Position numbers and translations under genes: made by a program
Source of the DNA: Mycolicibacterium vaccae NBRC 14118 = CIP 105934
Lineage (GTDB): Bacteria; Actinomycetota; Actinomycetes; Mycobacteriales; Mycobacteriaceae
Assembly (NCBI RefSeq): GCF_001552715.1
Contig: NZ_BCRS01000001.1
Location: 1-64,000 of the forward strand
Direction: 5' to 3'
DNA length: 64,000 nucleotides
Notes under the pieces: model-generated
What the model was told of the DNA's origin: nothing
The model's input: the letters and a program-made list of their open reading frames with translations, nothing else
Database searches by the model: none
Part shown: one piece after another, positions 44,723-54,334 of the stretch
Layout of the letters: each line of letters starts with the position of its first letter
How positions within the stretch are numbered: the stretch's first letter is position 1

Positions 44723-46200
44723 GTTCGGCGCAGTTCGCCGCCGTCGACCTCGGCGCCACCAGCGGCCGGGTCATGCTCGCCGACATCAGCCGCCACCATA
44801 TCGAGCTGGCGCAGGTGAGGCGCTTCCCGAACGATCCTGTGTATCTGTGGAACGGGCGCCGCACCGCGATGCACTGGGACGTCCCTGCGCTGTTCCAGCA
44901 GGTCTGCGGCGGGTTGCGCGAGGCCGCGCGCGTCTCGGGAAACCTGGTCGCCGTCGCGGTGGACTCGTGGGCCGTCGACTACGCGCTGCTGCGGGACGGG
45001 GCCCTGCTCGGCTTGCCGTACCACTACCGCGACGCCCGCTGCCAGACGGGCGTCGACGACGTCCACGCCCGGATCGACCCGCAAGATCTGTACCAGCGCA
45101 ACGGTTTACAGTTCCTGCCGTTCACCACGCTGTATCAGCTCGCCGCGGAACGGCGCGGTGACCTGTTGACGCTGGCCGAGCGCGCGCTGCTGATCCCCGA
45201 CCTGATCGGGTATTGGCTGACCGGACGCGAGGTCACCGAACGCACCAACGCCTCGACCACCGGACTGCTGCACACCGACGGATCCTGGGACGACGACCTG
45301 TGCGAGGTGCTCGACCTGCCGCCCGGACTGTTTCCCGCGCTTGTCGACCCGGGCACCCCGTTGGGCCCGGTGTTGCCCGACCTCGCCGATTCCCTGGGGT
45401 TCTCCTCGGGAACCTCGGTGACCACGACCGCCTCGCACGACACGGCCTCGGCCGTGGCTGCGGTCCCGATGGACCCCAGCTCGGCGGCCTACATCTCCTG
45501 CGGCACTTGGGCTCTGGTCGGCGTGGAGCTGCCCGGTCCGGTGCTCGGCGAGGCGGGCCGGGACGCGAACTTCACCAACGAGGTGGGGGCCGACGGCCGG
45601 ATCCGGTACCTGCACAACGTGATGGGTCTGTGGCTGCTCAGCGAGACCCTCCGCCAGTTCGAGCGCGACGGCTATCGGGCCGACCTGTCCGAGCTGCTCG
45701 CCCAGGCCGCCGAGGTGCCGTCCCGCTTCGACGTCTTCGACACCACCGACGCGCGGTTCGCCGCCTCCGGCGACATGCCGGCCCGGATCCGCCAGTGGTA
45801 CGACGAGCGCGGGTTGCGGGTTCCGGTGGCCAGGCCCGAGCTGGTCCGGGTGATCGTGGAGAGCCTGGCGGTCGCGTTCGCCGACGGGGTCCGGCAGGCC
45901 GCCGAGTTGTCCGGGGTTCCCGTGCGGACGGTACACATCGTCGGCGGCGGCTCGCAGAACCGGCTGCTGTGCCAGCTCACCGCCGACCGGCTCGGGCTAC
46001 CGGTGCTGGCAGGCCCGGTGGAGGCTACCGCGATCGGAAACGTGCTGGTCACTGCCCGTGCGCACGATGCGGTTTGCGGGGGTCTGGAAGAATTGCGGCG
46101 CAAGGTGGCCACCAGCTTCCCCGCACAACGCTACGTCCCCCGCGCGTCCCGGATCTCGGTCGGCTTCGCACCGGTGGGGGCGCGAAAGGTAGTCCGATGA
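44719..46200 (+). CDS. rhaB: Rhamnulokinase
   Basis: A 493-residue FGGY-family kinase that phosphorylates L-rhamnulose at C1. The N-terminal [18 protein letters not shown] is the nucleotide/sugar loop, [11 protein letters not shown] matches rhamnulokinases, and [25 protein letters not shown] is the C-terminal FGGY signature region. The ATG at 44719 overlaps the aldolase stop by 4 bp; the long frame upstream is a shadow. Its stop overlaps lldD by 4 bp. Confidence 0.92.
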   Translation: MSSAQFAAVDLGATSGRVMLADISRHHIELAQVRRFPNDPVYLWNGRRTAMHWDVPALFQQVCGGLREAARVSGNLVAVAVDSWAVDYALLRDGALLGLPYHYRDARCQTGVDDVHARIDPQDLYQRNGLQFLPFTTLYQLAAERRGDLLTLAERALLIPDLIGYWLTGREVTERTNASTTGLLHTDGSWDDDLCEVLDLPPGLFPALVDPGTPLGPVLPDLADSLGFSSGTSVTTTASHDTASAVAAVPMDPSSAAYISCGTWALVGVELPGPVLGEAGRDANFTNEVGADGRIRYLHNVMGLWLLSETLRQFERDGYRADLSELLAQAAEVPSRFDVFDTTDARFAASGDMPARIRQWYDERGLRVPVARPELVRVIVESLAVAFADGVRQAAELSGVPVRTVHIVGGGSQNRLLCQLTADRLGLPVLAGPVEATAIGNVLVTARAHDAVCGGLEELRRKVATSFPAQRYVPRASRISVGFAPVGARKVVR

Positions 46201-47432
46201 AACGTCGTGTTCCCCGCGTCCGGGACCTCGCCCCGCTGATGCAGTTCAAGAAGCCCGAGTTCGATGCGACGAAACGCCGGCTGGACAAGGCGCTCACCAT
46301 CGAGGACCTGCGCGCCATCGCCAAGCGCCGCACCCCCAAGGCCGCGTTCGACTACACCGACGGTTCCGCCGAGGCCGAACTGTCCATCGCGCGGGCCCGT
46401 CAGGCATTCCAGGACATCGAGTTCCACCCGTCGATCCTGCGCGACGTGTCCAAGGTCGACACCAGCTGCACCATCCTGGGCGGCCGGTCGGAGCTGCCGT
46501 TCGGCATCGCGCCCACCGGCTTCACCCGGATGATGCAGACCGAGGGCGAGTACGCCGGCGCCCACGCCGCTGCCCGGGCCGGCATCCCGTTCTCCCTGTC
46601 CACCATGGGCACCGCGTCCATCGAGGATGTGCAGGCCGCGAACCCCCATGGCCGCAACTGGTTTCAGCTCTACATGTGGAAGGACCGGGACCGCTCGATG
46701 GCGCTCGTCGAGCGCGCCGCGGCGGCGGGCTTCGACACGCTGCTGGTGACCGTCGACGTGCCGGTCGCCGGGGCGCGGCTGCGTGACAAGCGCAACGGCA
46801 TGTCGATCCCGCCCGCGCTGACCGCCAAGACCGTGCTCAACGCGATCCCGCGGCCGCAGTGGTGGATCGACTTCCTGACCACCGAACCGCTGGCGTTCGC
46901 GTCGCTGGACCGCTGGTCGGGCACCGTCGCCGAGCTGCTGGACACGATGTTCGACCCGACGGTCACGTTCGAGGACCTGGCCTGGATCAAATCGCAGTGG
47001 CCGGGCAAGCTGGTGGTCAAGGGCATCCAGACGGTGGACGACGCGGTCGCGGTCACCGACCTCGGCGTGGACGGCCTGGTGTTGTCCAATCACGGTGGCC
47101 GGCAACTGGATCGGGCGCCGATCCCGTTCCACCTGCTGCCGGATGTCGCGGCGGCGGTGGGTGAGCGCACCGAGATCATCCTCGACACCGGCATCATGTC
47201 CGGCGCCGACATCGTGGCCTCGGTCGCGCTGGGGGCCCGCTTCACCCTGGTCGGCCGGGCCTACCTGTACGGCCTGATGGCCGGCGGTGAGGCCGGTGTG
47301 GACCGGGCCATCGCGATCCTCGCCGAGCAGGTCAGCCGCACGATGCGGCTGCTCGGGGTCAACTCGCTGGACCAGCTGGAACCCGGGCACGTCACGCAGT
47401 TCGAACGGCTGGTCCCCCGTACCCGACCCTGA
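46197..47432 (+). CDS. lldD: FMN-dependent L-lactate / alpha-hydroxyacid dehydrogenase
   Basis: A 411-residue TIM-barrel flavoprotein. The catalytic His lies in [13 protein letters not shown] contacts are in [13 protein letters not shown] and [20 protein letters not shown], and the N terminus has [13 protein letters not shown]. It oxidises L-lactate to pyruvate, probably with transfer to quinone. In this operon it would consume lactate made from lactaldehyde, taking rhamnose to two central metabolites, DHAP and pyruvate. The start overlaps rhaB by 4 bp. Mycobacteria have other LldD-like proteins, some with mycofactocin; no mycofactocin genes are here. Confidence 0.9.
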   Translation: MKRRVPRVRDLAPLMQFKKPEFDATKRRLDKALTIEDLRAIAKRRTPKAAFDYTDGSAEAELSIARARQAFQDIEFHPSILRDVSKVDTSCTILGGRSELPFGIAPTGFTRMMQTEGEYAGAHAAARAGIPFSLSTMGTASIEDVQAANPHGRNWFQLYMWKDRDRSMALVERAAAAGFDTLLVTVDVPVAGARLRDKRNGMSIPPALTAKTVLNAIPRPQWWIDFLTTEPLAFASLDRWSGTVAELLDTMFDPTVTFEDLAWIKSQWPGKLVVKGIQTVDDAVAVTDLGVDGLVLSNHGGRQLDRAPIPFHLLPDVAAAVGERTEIILDTGIMSGADIVASVALGARFTLVGRAYLYGLMAGGEAGVDRAIAILAEQVSRTMRLLGVNSLDQLEPGHVTQFERLVPRTRP

Positions 47433-47462
47433 CCCGCGGGCCCGGTCTGGTGTGATGGGCAC

Positions 47463-48464
47463 ATGGCCGTGAGCATGCGGGACGTCGCCACCGCGGCGTC
47501 GGTATCGCTGGGCACCGTCTCCAACGTGCTGAACTCGCCGGAGAAGGTCTCGCCCGCCACGGTCGCGCGGGTGCACGCCGCGATCGACCAACTCGGCTTC
47601 GTGCGCAACGACGCGGCACGGCAGCTGCGTGCGGGCCGGTCGCGCTGCGTGGGGCTGGTGGTGCTCGACATCGGCAACCCGTTCTTCACCGACATCGCTC
47701 GCGCGGCCGAGCGCCAGGCCGCCCAGCACCAGCTCACGGTGCTGCTGGGCACCTCCGACGGCGACGAGTCCCGGGAACGGGCCTATGTCGACGTCTTCAC
47801 CGAGCAGCGGGTCTTCGGGCTGATGGTGTCGCCGTTGGGCGAGGATCTGGACCGGCTTGCCGTGCTGCGCCACAGGGGCACCCCGGTGGTGCTGGTCGAC
47901 CGGGACGGCACCGGCACGGACTTCGATTCCGTCGCGGTCGACGACGTGGCCGGGGGCCGGCTCGCGACGCGCCACCTGCTCGACACCGGCCGGCGACGCA
48001 TCGCGTTCGTCGGCGGCCCGCTGGGTTTGCGGCAGGTCGCCGACCGGCTGCGCGGCGCCCGGCAGGCGGTCGACGAGGTGTCCGGCGCGCAGCTGGAGAT
48101 CATCGAGACGCCGGCGCTGGGCGTGCTGGACGGACGCGCCGTCGGCGAACAGCTGCACCGGCGCGCGGCGGCCGACCGCCCCGACGGGGTGTTCTGCGCC
48201 AATGACCTGGTGGCCATCGGGGTGCTGCAGGCGCTCACCCTGCTCGGCGCCCTGCGGGTGCCCGACGACATCGCGTTGATCGGCTACGACGACATCGACT
48301 TCGCCCGGGCGTCGATGGTGCCGCTGTCGTCGATCCGCCAGCCGACCGCGCTGATCGGGGCCACCGCCGTCGACCTGCTGATGGCGGCGGCTGGGTCGGC
48401 CGAACGCGCCCCCGAGCATCCGGTGTTCGCACCGGAACTCGTGGTGCGCCAGAGCACCGGCTGA
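47463..48464 (+). CDS. LacI family regulator of rhamnose catabolism
   Basis: A 333-residue repressor. The HTH is at residues 5-50 (MRDVATAASVSLGTVSNVLNSPEKVSPATVARV, including the hinge region LGFVRNDAARQLR), and the periplasmic-binding-like sensor domain at about 60-330 (GLVVLDIGNPFFTDIARAAE; GYDDIDFARASMVPLSSIRQP). The ATG at 47463 is 30 bp after lldD. It closes the operon and probably binds the TGAAACGTTTCA site before rhaM, a negative feedback loop released by L-rhamnose or L-rhamnulose. Confidence 0.9.
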   Translation: MAVSMRDVATAASVSLGTVSNVLNSPEKVSPATVARVHAAIDQLGFVRNDAARQLRAGRSRCVGLVVLDIGNPFFTDIARAAERQAAQHQLTVLLGTSDGDESRERAYVDVFTEQRVFGLMVSPLGEDLDRLAVLRHRGTPVVLVDRDGTGTDFDSVAVDDVAGGRLATRHLLDTGRRRIAFVGGPLGLRQVADRLRGARQAVDEVSGAQLEIIETPALGVLDGRAVGEQLHRRAAADRPDGVFCANDLVAIGVLQALTLLGALRVPDDIALIGYDDIDFARASMVPLSSIRQPTALIGATAVDLLMAAAGSAERAPEHPVFAPELVVRQSTG

Positions 48465-48468
48465 ACCG

Positions 48469-50622
48469 CTACTCCGCCATCCCGATCGCGTCGGCGCGCG
48501 CGTACCAGTGCGCGATGTGGCGCCGGCGCCGTTGGTCGTACATGGCCTGGTCGGCGCGGTCGAGCACCGCGTCGACGCTTCGGCCGTCGCCCGGGCGGTG
48601 GGTCGCCACGCCGATGGTCAGCGTCACCGGCACCGTGGTGCCGCCGGTCAACGCGATCGGTGCGGCCTCGAACTGCCCGGCGATCTGTGCGGCCAGCAGA
48701 CCCAGCGCGCGGTCCTCGACGATGTCGGTGATGACGAGGAATTCGTCGCCACCCCACCGAACCACGAGGTGTTCGTCGCCGACGGTCGCGAGCAGGCGGG
48801 TGGCGACCTCCACGAGAAGTTGATCGCCGGCGTGGTGGCCGCGGCTGTCGTTGACGGCCTTGAATCGTTCGATGTCGCAGAACAACACGCCGTAACCGTC
48901 GTCGTTGGCGTCGAGCTCTTCGAGCCTGCTCCAGCCGGCGGACCGGTTCGCGATCGCGGTCAATGGGTCGGTGGCCGCCTGGCGGGCCAGGTCGGCGGCG
49001 CGAACTCGCTCGGCGGTGACGTCGACGATCTGGGAGACGAAGCACAGGGGCCGGTCCCGCGGCGCGTGCACCAGCACGGCGGTCAACGCGCACCACACCA
49101 CGTGCCCGTCGGCGGCGATGTACCGCTTGTCGATGCGGTATGAGCGGCGGCGCCGCGCCAGGCACTCGGCGACCAGGCTCAGGTCGGAGTCCAGATCGTC
49201 GGGGTGGGTGATTTCCTGAAAAGTGAGCTCCGCCAACGCCCGTCGGCTGTATCCCAGCATCGTGCGCAGCGCCCGGTTGGTGCGCAGGAACTTGCCGTCC
49301 AGGCCGACGACGGCCATCCCGATCGGTGAATGGGCCAGCGCCAGTTCGAAGGGCCGCTCCCCCAACAGATCTACCGCGGTGGGCGCGGATTCGGCGGGTG
49401 CGGCGGTCGCCTGGGCGGCGGGAAAGCCGTGGTGGTGCGGCTTGGGCCGGCTGAGGCAGTAGCCCTGCGCCCAACTGATACCGGAGGCGACGACCGCGTC
49501 GAGTTCGCCCTGGGTTTCCACACCTTCGGCGATCACCGTCGCGCCGATCTGGCCGGCGAACTGCGCGATGGCCTGGGCCAGTCGGCGGCGGGCGTCGTCG
49601 ACGTCGATGTGCCGGGTGATCGACTGGTCGATCTTGACGAACTCGGGGGCCAATTCCAGGACATGGGAGAACGAGGCGAAACCCGCGCCGACGTCATCGA
49701 TGGCCACCCGCATACCGCGCGCCCGGCACGTGTCGAGCGCGTCGTCGAGCGCCCCGTAATTCGGGATGGCATCGTGCTCGGTGATCTCCAGGACGATGCG
49801 CGACGGGTCCACATCGGCGAGCAGCTCATGCCAGGGCACGGCCAGCGCCGCGGCCGGGGAGATGTTCATCGCCACGAACGCGTCCTCGGGAAGCTGCGGG
49901 ATCAACGTCAGCACCCGGCCGACGATCGCCGTCTCCAGCTCGATACCGAGCCCTTGCAGGGCCGCCTGCTCGAAGAACTTGTCGGGCCGGAACGGTTCGC
50001 ACGGGAAGCGGGCGAGCGCCTCGACGCCGACCACCTTGCCGGAGGAGGCGTCATGGATGGACTGGAAGACGACCTCGAAGTCCCGTTCCGACACCACCCG
50101 CCGGATCGCCTTGCGCTGCTCGACTGTGGGGTCGGCGCTGCCGGGCGGCGAGTCGATCAGGGTGCCGATCAGATCGGCGACCTGTTTGACGATGCGCAGG
50201 TCTTCCTCGGCGAGGTCGGGCTTCGCCTCCCGGCTCACCACGCAGACCATGCCGACCGTCGCGCCGGCCTCACCGAGCACCGGCACACCGACATAGGCGC
50301 CCAGACCCGAGTCGCGGGTGATCGGCAACGCGGCCGTGATCTGATCGGCCGAGGTGTCGGGGATGACCGCCGGCAGCCGGCCGTCGATGACACGCACACA
50401 GTACGACTCCGACATCTGGTAGCGCTGACCTGGGGAAACTCCGAGGTCGGCCGCGTTGCCGTCGAGGACTTCGATCACCTGCATGCCGTCCTGGAAGACC
50501 GACAGCCACGCGGCGTCCAGGCCCAGGCGGTGACGCAGCACGCCCAGCAGTGTTCGAACAAGATCGACGGGGACCTCCCGTTCGTCCCCGGAGCGGTACC
50601 CCGGCACCTGTTCGACCCACAT
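48469..50622 (-). CDS. Cyclic-di-GMP protein with GAF-EAL-PAS-GGDEF architecture
   Basis: A 717-residue signalling protein. A GAF domain is at about residues 15-165. The EAL phosphodiesterase domain is at about 185-395 with intact motifs (GVEALARF, NISPAA, EITEHD, DDVGAGFASF, FVKIDQS, AEGVET). PAS is at about 425-545 (LALAHSPIGMAVVGLDGKFL) and GGDEF at about 550-710 with RWGGDEF and DIERFKAVNDSRGH. The inhibitory RxxD site is replaced (GDEH). Both enzyme activities look possible. EAL before GGDEF reverses the usual order. The ATG at 50620-50622 has no ribosome site, and a -10 lies just upstream, so it is probably leaderless. It is soluble: no membrane segment. Confidence 0.9.
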   Translation of the reverse strand: MWVEQVPGYRSGDEREVPVDLVRTLLGVLRHRLGLDAAWLSVFQDGMQVIEVLDGNAADLGVSPGQRYQMSESYCVRVIDGRLPAVIPDTSADQITAALPITRDSGLGAYVGVPVLGEAGATVGMVCVVSREAKPDLAEEDLRIVKQVADLIGTLIDSPPGSADPTVEQRKAIRRVVSERDFEVVFQSIHDASSGKVVGVEALARFPCEPFRPDKFFEQAALQGLGIELETAIVGRVLTLIPQLPEDAFVAMNISPAAALAVPWHELLADVDPSRIVLEITEHDAIPNYGALDDALDTCRARGMRVAIDDVGAGFASFSHVLELAPEFVKIDQSITRHIDVDDARRRLAQAIAQFAGQIGATVIAEGVETQGELDAVVASGISWAQGYCLSRPKPHHHGFPAAQATAAPAESAPTAVDLLGERPFELALAHSPIGMAVVGLDGKFLRTNRALRTMLGYSRRALAELTFQEITHPDDLDSDLSLVAECLARRRRSYRIDKRYIAADGHVVWCALTAVLVHAPRDRPLCFVSQIVDVTAERVRAADLARQAATDPLTAIANRSAGWSRLEELDANDDGYGVLFCDIERFKAVNDSRGHHAGDQLLVEVATRLLATVGDEHLVVRWGGDEFLVITDIVEDRALGLLAAQIAGQFEAAPIALTGGTTVPVTLTIGVATHRPGDGRSVDAVLDRADQAMYDQRRRRHIAHWYARADAIGMAE

Positions 50623-50630
50623 GGCAAAAA

Positions 50631-50636
50631 ATAATA
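50631..50636 (-). promoter_or_regulatory. -10 element of the c-di-GMP gene, leaderless start
   Basis: On the minus strand TATTAT lies 8 nt before the ATG at 50622, in an unusually AT-rich patch (50624-50650). A transcript starting 6-7 nt downstream would begin at or next to the start codon. No Shine-Dalgarno is present. Confidence 0.55.
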
Positions 50637-50884
50637 GATGTGTTAATTACCTGTCGCCGACCAACGGCTGTTCCCGTTTCAATGACGTGACCATGACGTG
50701 ACCTTGATTGAGCTGGTCGAACCGGGGTGGATCCTGGCGATTCACCCACATAGGGTCGACCTGACCGATCTTTCACAAGCACCGCGAGAGCGAATCCAGC
50801 AAGCATCGCGGCAGCGTCAGATTGGTGCGTCCGCGGGTGCCGGAGTCGGCCGATAATGAGACGCATGGCAGGGGCGGCGCGGGG

Positions 50885-52360
50885 GTGAGCGCACTCGAGG
50901 GGTTCCTGTCGACATGGACCAGGGCGCGGGCGACCTTCGGAGCCGGCGCTCCGCAACCGGGCGCGTCGTATGACCACAGCGGCGCGCTCAGCCGGCTGAC
51001 CGACGACCTCGACCGGGCGGCACCCGCGGGGCACTGGTCGGGCGGCGCGGCCACTGCGTACGGCAGAGCCAACACCGATCACCAGTGCGTGGTGCGCGAA
51101 CTGGGCAGCCTCGACCAACGGCTGGCCGAGCAGATCGACCGGTCCGCGCACATCGTGACCGCCGGTCGGCAGGACCTGGACGCGGTCCGCGAATGGGTGG
51201 TCGCGGCCGCGGCGAGCGCGCCGCGCAACCGGGCCGGCGAGCTGATGCTGGCCCCGATCATCCAGAAGGGCCTGACCCAGCTGACCGAGATCGTGACGCG
51301 CGCGAACGCCGACCTGAACGCGGTCGGCGGCTCCATCGCCACCATCGGCGGGGAGTTCCAGGCGCTGGGCACGGGCCAGAAGTTCGGCGGGCCGCCGGAG
51401 ACGCCGGCGCCCGGAGAAGACAACCTCGACGAACTCGATAAGTCGGAGCGCACCAGGAACCAGATCGACGCGTTCCGGGAGGTGTTCGGCCGCAACCCGG
51501 TCAGCGACAGCGATTGGCTGACCGCCTCGGCCCTCGACCCGCACAGCTACGACCCGAAGAACCAGGGCGTGGAGGCCAATGTCGTGGTCGGGCGGATCGA
51601 ACCGGTGCCCGGGCAGGGCGTGGTGCGCACCAACCTGTTCATCCCGAGCGAGGACGTATGGGCCCCGACCGTGGGACTACCTCCCTACGACAACAACCTG
51701 GGGGACAACCGGGGCTTCTCCCCCACCGCCGGGCCGGAGGCGTCGCGGGTCGCGATCTACACCGACTTCGACAACGGCATTGTCGTGGCGCGGCAGAACC
51801 CGTCGATCAACGCCGACACCGGCGAAGTGCGCACCGGCACACCGTCGATCGGTGCGGTACAGACCGCCGATGGCGGGGTGCTGATCAACTACAACGCCGC
51901 GGATCCGTTCTCGCCGGGCGGGGAGAGTCTGGCCAAGGGGTCGGGCATCAGCGTGAACGGCACGCTGGGCATCGTGCCGTCCGAGACCGGACCTCGGGTG
52001 GGGGGTGACGACGTGACGACGTTCCCCGCGCTGGAGGTCTACAGCGACCGCGGCGGGACGACGACCACGCTGCTGCAGGAGTGGCCGACGTTCTTCGACA
52101 ATGCCGCCGGCCCGCTGGCCGGTCTGCCCTTCGACAAGGGCGTCGGCGATCCGACCGTGGTGCCGAGCTTCAACAGCGTTGTCCCGCAGATGGTTCCGCC
52201 CGCGATACCCGGTGTCGGCGAGCCGGCTCCGATTCCGGTGCTCCCGCCGACGACGATCGTGCCGCCGGGGAACTTCACTCCGTTCGGCCCGGCCGGCGAC
52301 GCGCCGGCGGTGCGGCAGTACACGCCGCTGCAGGGCACCGAGTTCCTCCCGGGCCGATGA
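50885..52360 (+). CDS. WXG-type (ESX-substrate-like) protein with C-terminal unknown domain
   Basis: A 491-residue protein. The N-terminal helical part (about residues 1-140) contains a WSG turn (GHWSGGAATAYGRAN, near residue 50) between two helical stretches, as in WXG100/EspA-like proteins. The middle and C-terminal domain (about 190-420: NPVSDSDWLTASALDPHSYDPKN; VEANVVVGRIEPVPGQGVVRTNLFIP) resembles a mycobacterial family of unknown function known to me only by its look. The tail is Pro-rich (IPVLPPTTIVPPGNFTPFG). There is no Sec signal. The GTG at 50885 (MSALEGFLSTW) is preferred over TTG 50822. Export by an ESX system is inference. Confidence 0.72.
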   Translation: MSALEGFLSTWTRARATFGAGAPQPGASYDHSGALSRLTDDLDRAAPAGHWSGGAATAYGRANTDHQCVVRELGSLDQRLAEQIDRSAHIVTAGRQDLDAVREWVVAAAASAPRNRAGELMLAPIIQKGLTQLTEIVTRANADLNAVGGSIATIGGEFQALGTGQKFGGPPETPAPGEDNLDELDKSERTRNQIDAFREVFGRNPVSDSDWLTASALDPHSYDPKNQGVEANVVVGRIEPVPGQGVVRTNLFIPSEDVWAPTVGLPPYDNNLGDNRGFSPTAGPEASRVAIYTDFDNGIVVARQNPSINADTGEVRTGTPSIGAVQTADGGVLINYNAADPFSPGGESLAKGSGISVNGTLGIVPSETGPRVGGDDVTTFPALEVYSDRGGTTTTLLQEWPTFFDNAAGPLAGLPFDKGVGDPTVVPSFNSVVPQMVPPAIPGVGEPAPIPVLPPTTIVPPGNFTPFGPAGDAPAVRQYTPLQGTEFLPGR

Positions 52361-52402
52361 CGCGTGCAGTACCTACAATCCACGAATGGGAAGGCTGATG
52401 CG

Positions 52403-52693
52403 GTGATCGACTGGACGCGTGCGGCGCTGATCGGGGCGCTGGCAGGCGCGGTGTTCTGGGCGGTGACGGTGTACGTGCTGATCGCCTCCGACGGGGCGCC
52501 GGCCGTATGGGCGGCGGTCGCGATCGCGGGTATCGCGCTGCTGGCGGCCGGGGTACTGCTCTACCGTCGCGGCAACTCCACTGAATCACGTTGCCGCGGT
52601 GCGGCACTTGCATTGGCTCCGCTCACCGGGATCGTGCCGGTGGCAGTGTTCAGCGCGGCGGGGTTGCTCGTGGAGGTGGGAGCATCGGTATGA
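52403..52693 (+). CDS. Small membrane protein of unknown function (two or three segments)
   Basis: A 96-residue hydrophobic protein with segments at about residues 6-28 (ALIGALAGAVFWAVTVYVLIA), 33-53 (AVWAAVAIAGIALLAAGVLL) and 72-95 (LALAPLTGIVPVAVFSAAGLLV). The GTG at 52403 has GGAAGG at a good distance; the frame is open to 52364. It follows the WXG-type gene by 42 bp and its stop overlaps the next start by 4 bp, so the three genes form an operon. Confidence 0.7.
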   Translation: MIDWTRAALIGALAGAVFWAVTVYVLIASDGAPAVWAAVAIAGIALLAAGVLLYRRGNSTESRCRGAALALAPLTGIVPVAVFSAAGLLVEVGASV

Positions 52694-52956
52694 CGAACCC
52701 CCAAGTCGTCCGCACGCAGCGGCCAGCTGTCCTGCTGACGGGATTCTTCGTGGGGTTCGCGTCGGTGTGCCTGACGATGGGGGTGTTCTGGCCGTTCGCG
52801 CCGTTGTTCCCGTTGTTCGTGGCCGGAGTCTCCGCACTGGTTCCGGTGAAGGGGCACTTCGAGTTCGCGAAGGGCGCGCTCATCGCGATGCTGGGCGTGA
52901 TCGCGTTCGAGATCCTCTTTGTGGTGTTGATGTTCGTGGGGGCGGGGTTGCGGTGA
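52690..52956 (+). CDS. Small membrane protein of unknown function
   Basis: An 88-residue protein with three hydrophobic segments: about 13-33 (AVLLTGFFVGFASVCLTMGVF), 33-50 (WPFAPLFPLFVAGVSAL) and 62-86 (GALIAMLGVIAFEILFVVLMF). The ATG at 52690 overlaps the preceding stop by 4 bp. I do not recognise the family. It is translationally linked to the small membrane protein upstream and to the WXG-type gene, which could be its export client or partner. Confidence 0.7.
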   Translation: MTNPQVVRTQRPAVLLTGFFVGFASVCLTMGVFWPFAPLFPLFVAGVSALVPVKGHFEFAKGALIAMLGVIAFEILFVVLMFVGAGLR

Positions 52957-53431
52957 GCTGAAGGCGGACACCGATAAGGAACCCGCGCCACGTATCTCCG
53001 ACACAGAGGTGCGGGGCAATTGCAATCGGTCACGTCCTCGCCCCTCGTCGCGAAGTATGTCAGCAGCGACCACCAAGGTAGGAACAAGACAGCGAGATCA
53101 AGGGTGCGGCAACAGTTTCGTCTGCACCCGGTACAGCAGAATCACCGGTGTTGCTAAACACTTCCTCGAGCCGCGTCAACAGCGCCGGAGACCGACGCTG
53201 GGCACCGGCGCGCTTCACGATCAGCTACCTATCAGGTGCCCGTGACAACGATTCCGGTGATGTAGGGCGGGCGCCATTCGAGCACCGAGTCCCGCGGAAG
53301 AGCGGACCGGTCTGCACAAGGTCGCGCAGGCAACTGTCTCGCAGATAGCACTGAACTGCCGATGGCCAGGGAAAGTTGAGGTTCTCACAATCCTGTGCGT
53401 CGGCAGAACGGGTTCTCTACCGTCAGAGAGC
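52957..53431. other. 475-bp region with no convincing gene
   Basis: Short open frames here have no convincing start, ribosome site or family features, and GC skew by codon position is weak. The base composition is less GC-rich than the neighbours (stretches such as CTGCCGATGGCCAGGGAAAG and GTATGTCAGCAGCGACCACC). It may hold a promoter for the VOC gene or decayed sequence. Confidence 0.5.
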
Positions 53432-54169
53432 ATGACGGAGAAGACGATTCCAAGGCTGATGGCACCGTCCATTCAGCCGGTGGCTGACTTCTACACCGCG
53501 CTGGGATTCGAAATCACGTTCCAACAAGCGGCGCCATACCAGTTTCTGAGTGTGAGGCGTGGAGGCATTGAACTGAACTTCTACGGCGACAAGGAGTTCG
53601 ATCCGGTGACCTCCACGCATGGCTGCCTGGTCGACACCGATGACGTCGACGAGCTCTACACCCTCTTCACCAAAGGGTTGCAGGATGCCTATGGGTCCGT
53701 GCCCATCCAGGGGGTTCCGCGGGTCGGTGCGTTGGCGGACACGAGTTACGGCGTGCGACAGTTCCTGATGGTCGATCCCGGTGGGAACACGATCCAGATT
53801 GCCCAATCGATCAGCGAGGACCAGGGTCATCGGCCACTGCCACGAGGAACGTTCGACCGCGCGATCCACATGGGTTCGTTGTACGCGGACTCGAAGCAAG
53901 ATCTCGGTTTGGCGGTCAAGGTTCTGGACCGGGCGCTACATCGCACCGATGAAGAGCCGACGGAGATCCAGCTCGTCAAGCTGCTGGTGTTGCGAGCAGA
54001 TGTCGCGGTCCGCCAGGACGCGCAGGACCTCGCGCAGGAACTGCTGGCCCGCGCAAGGGCGGTCGGAGCCGGCGGACCGGAATTGGCGGACACCCTCCGG
54101 CGGGCAACGGAGCTCGAAGCCGGGCTGCAAGCAAAATCCATGCGGCCGCCTCGGACTGAGGCGACCTGA
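53432..54169 (+). CDS. VOC (glyoxalase/bleomycin-resistance fold) protein with C-terminal helical extension
   Basis: A 245-residue protein. The N-terminal about 130 residues form one VOC module (PSIQPVADFYTALGFEITFQ; GIELNFYGD; FLMVDPGGNTIQIAQ). The remaining about 110 residues are helical with a TPR-like look (SKQDLGLAVKVLDRAL; EIQLVKLLVLRADVAVRQDAQDLAQELLARAR). The family covers dioxygenases, isomerases and drug-binding proteins, so the function is open. The ATG at 53432 lacks a strong ribosome site. The gene is somewhat less GC-rich than its neighbours. Confidence 0.82.
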   Translation: MTEKTIPRLMAPSIQPVADFYTALGFEITFQQAAPYQFLSVRRGGIELNFYGDKEFDPVTSTHGCLVDTDDVDELYTLFTKGLQDAYGSVPIQGVPRVGALADTSYGVRQFLMVDPGGNTIQIAQSISEDQGHRPLPRGTFDRAIHMGSLYADSKQDLGLAVKVLDRALHRTDEEPTEIQLVKLLVLRADVAVRQDAQDLAQELLARARAVGAGGPELADTLRRATELEAGLQAKSMRPPRTEAT

Positions 54170-54334
54170 TCATTTGTCGACGCGAAGCCGGCGGCTCGGC
54201 TACCGCACCAACATGGCCCGACGCACCCGTCCGGACAACATCTGGGTTCTGTCACCCCGCGGCCACGCGTCCGGTATCGAATCGGATCGCCCAGTCAATG
54301 TCGTCACCACTTTCGGAGGTATCTCGCACGACCG

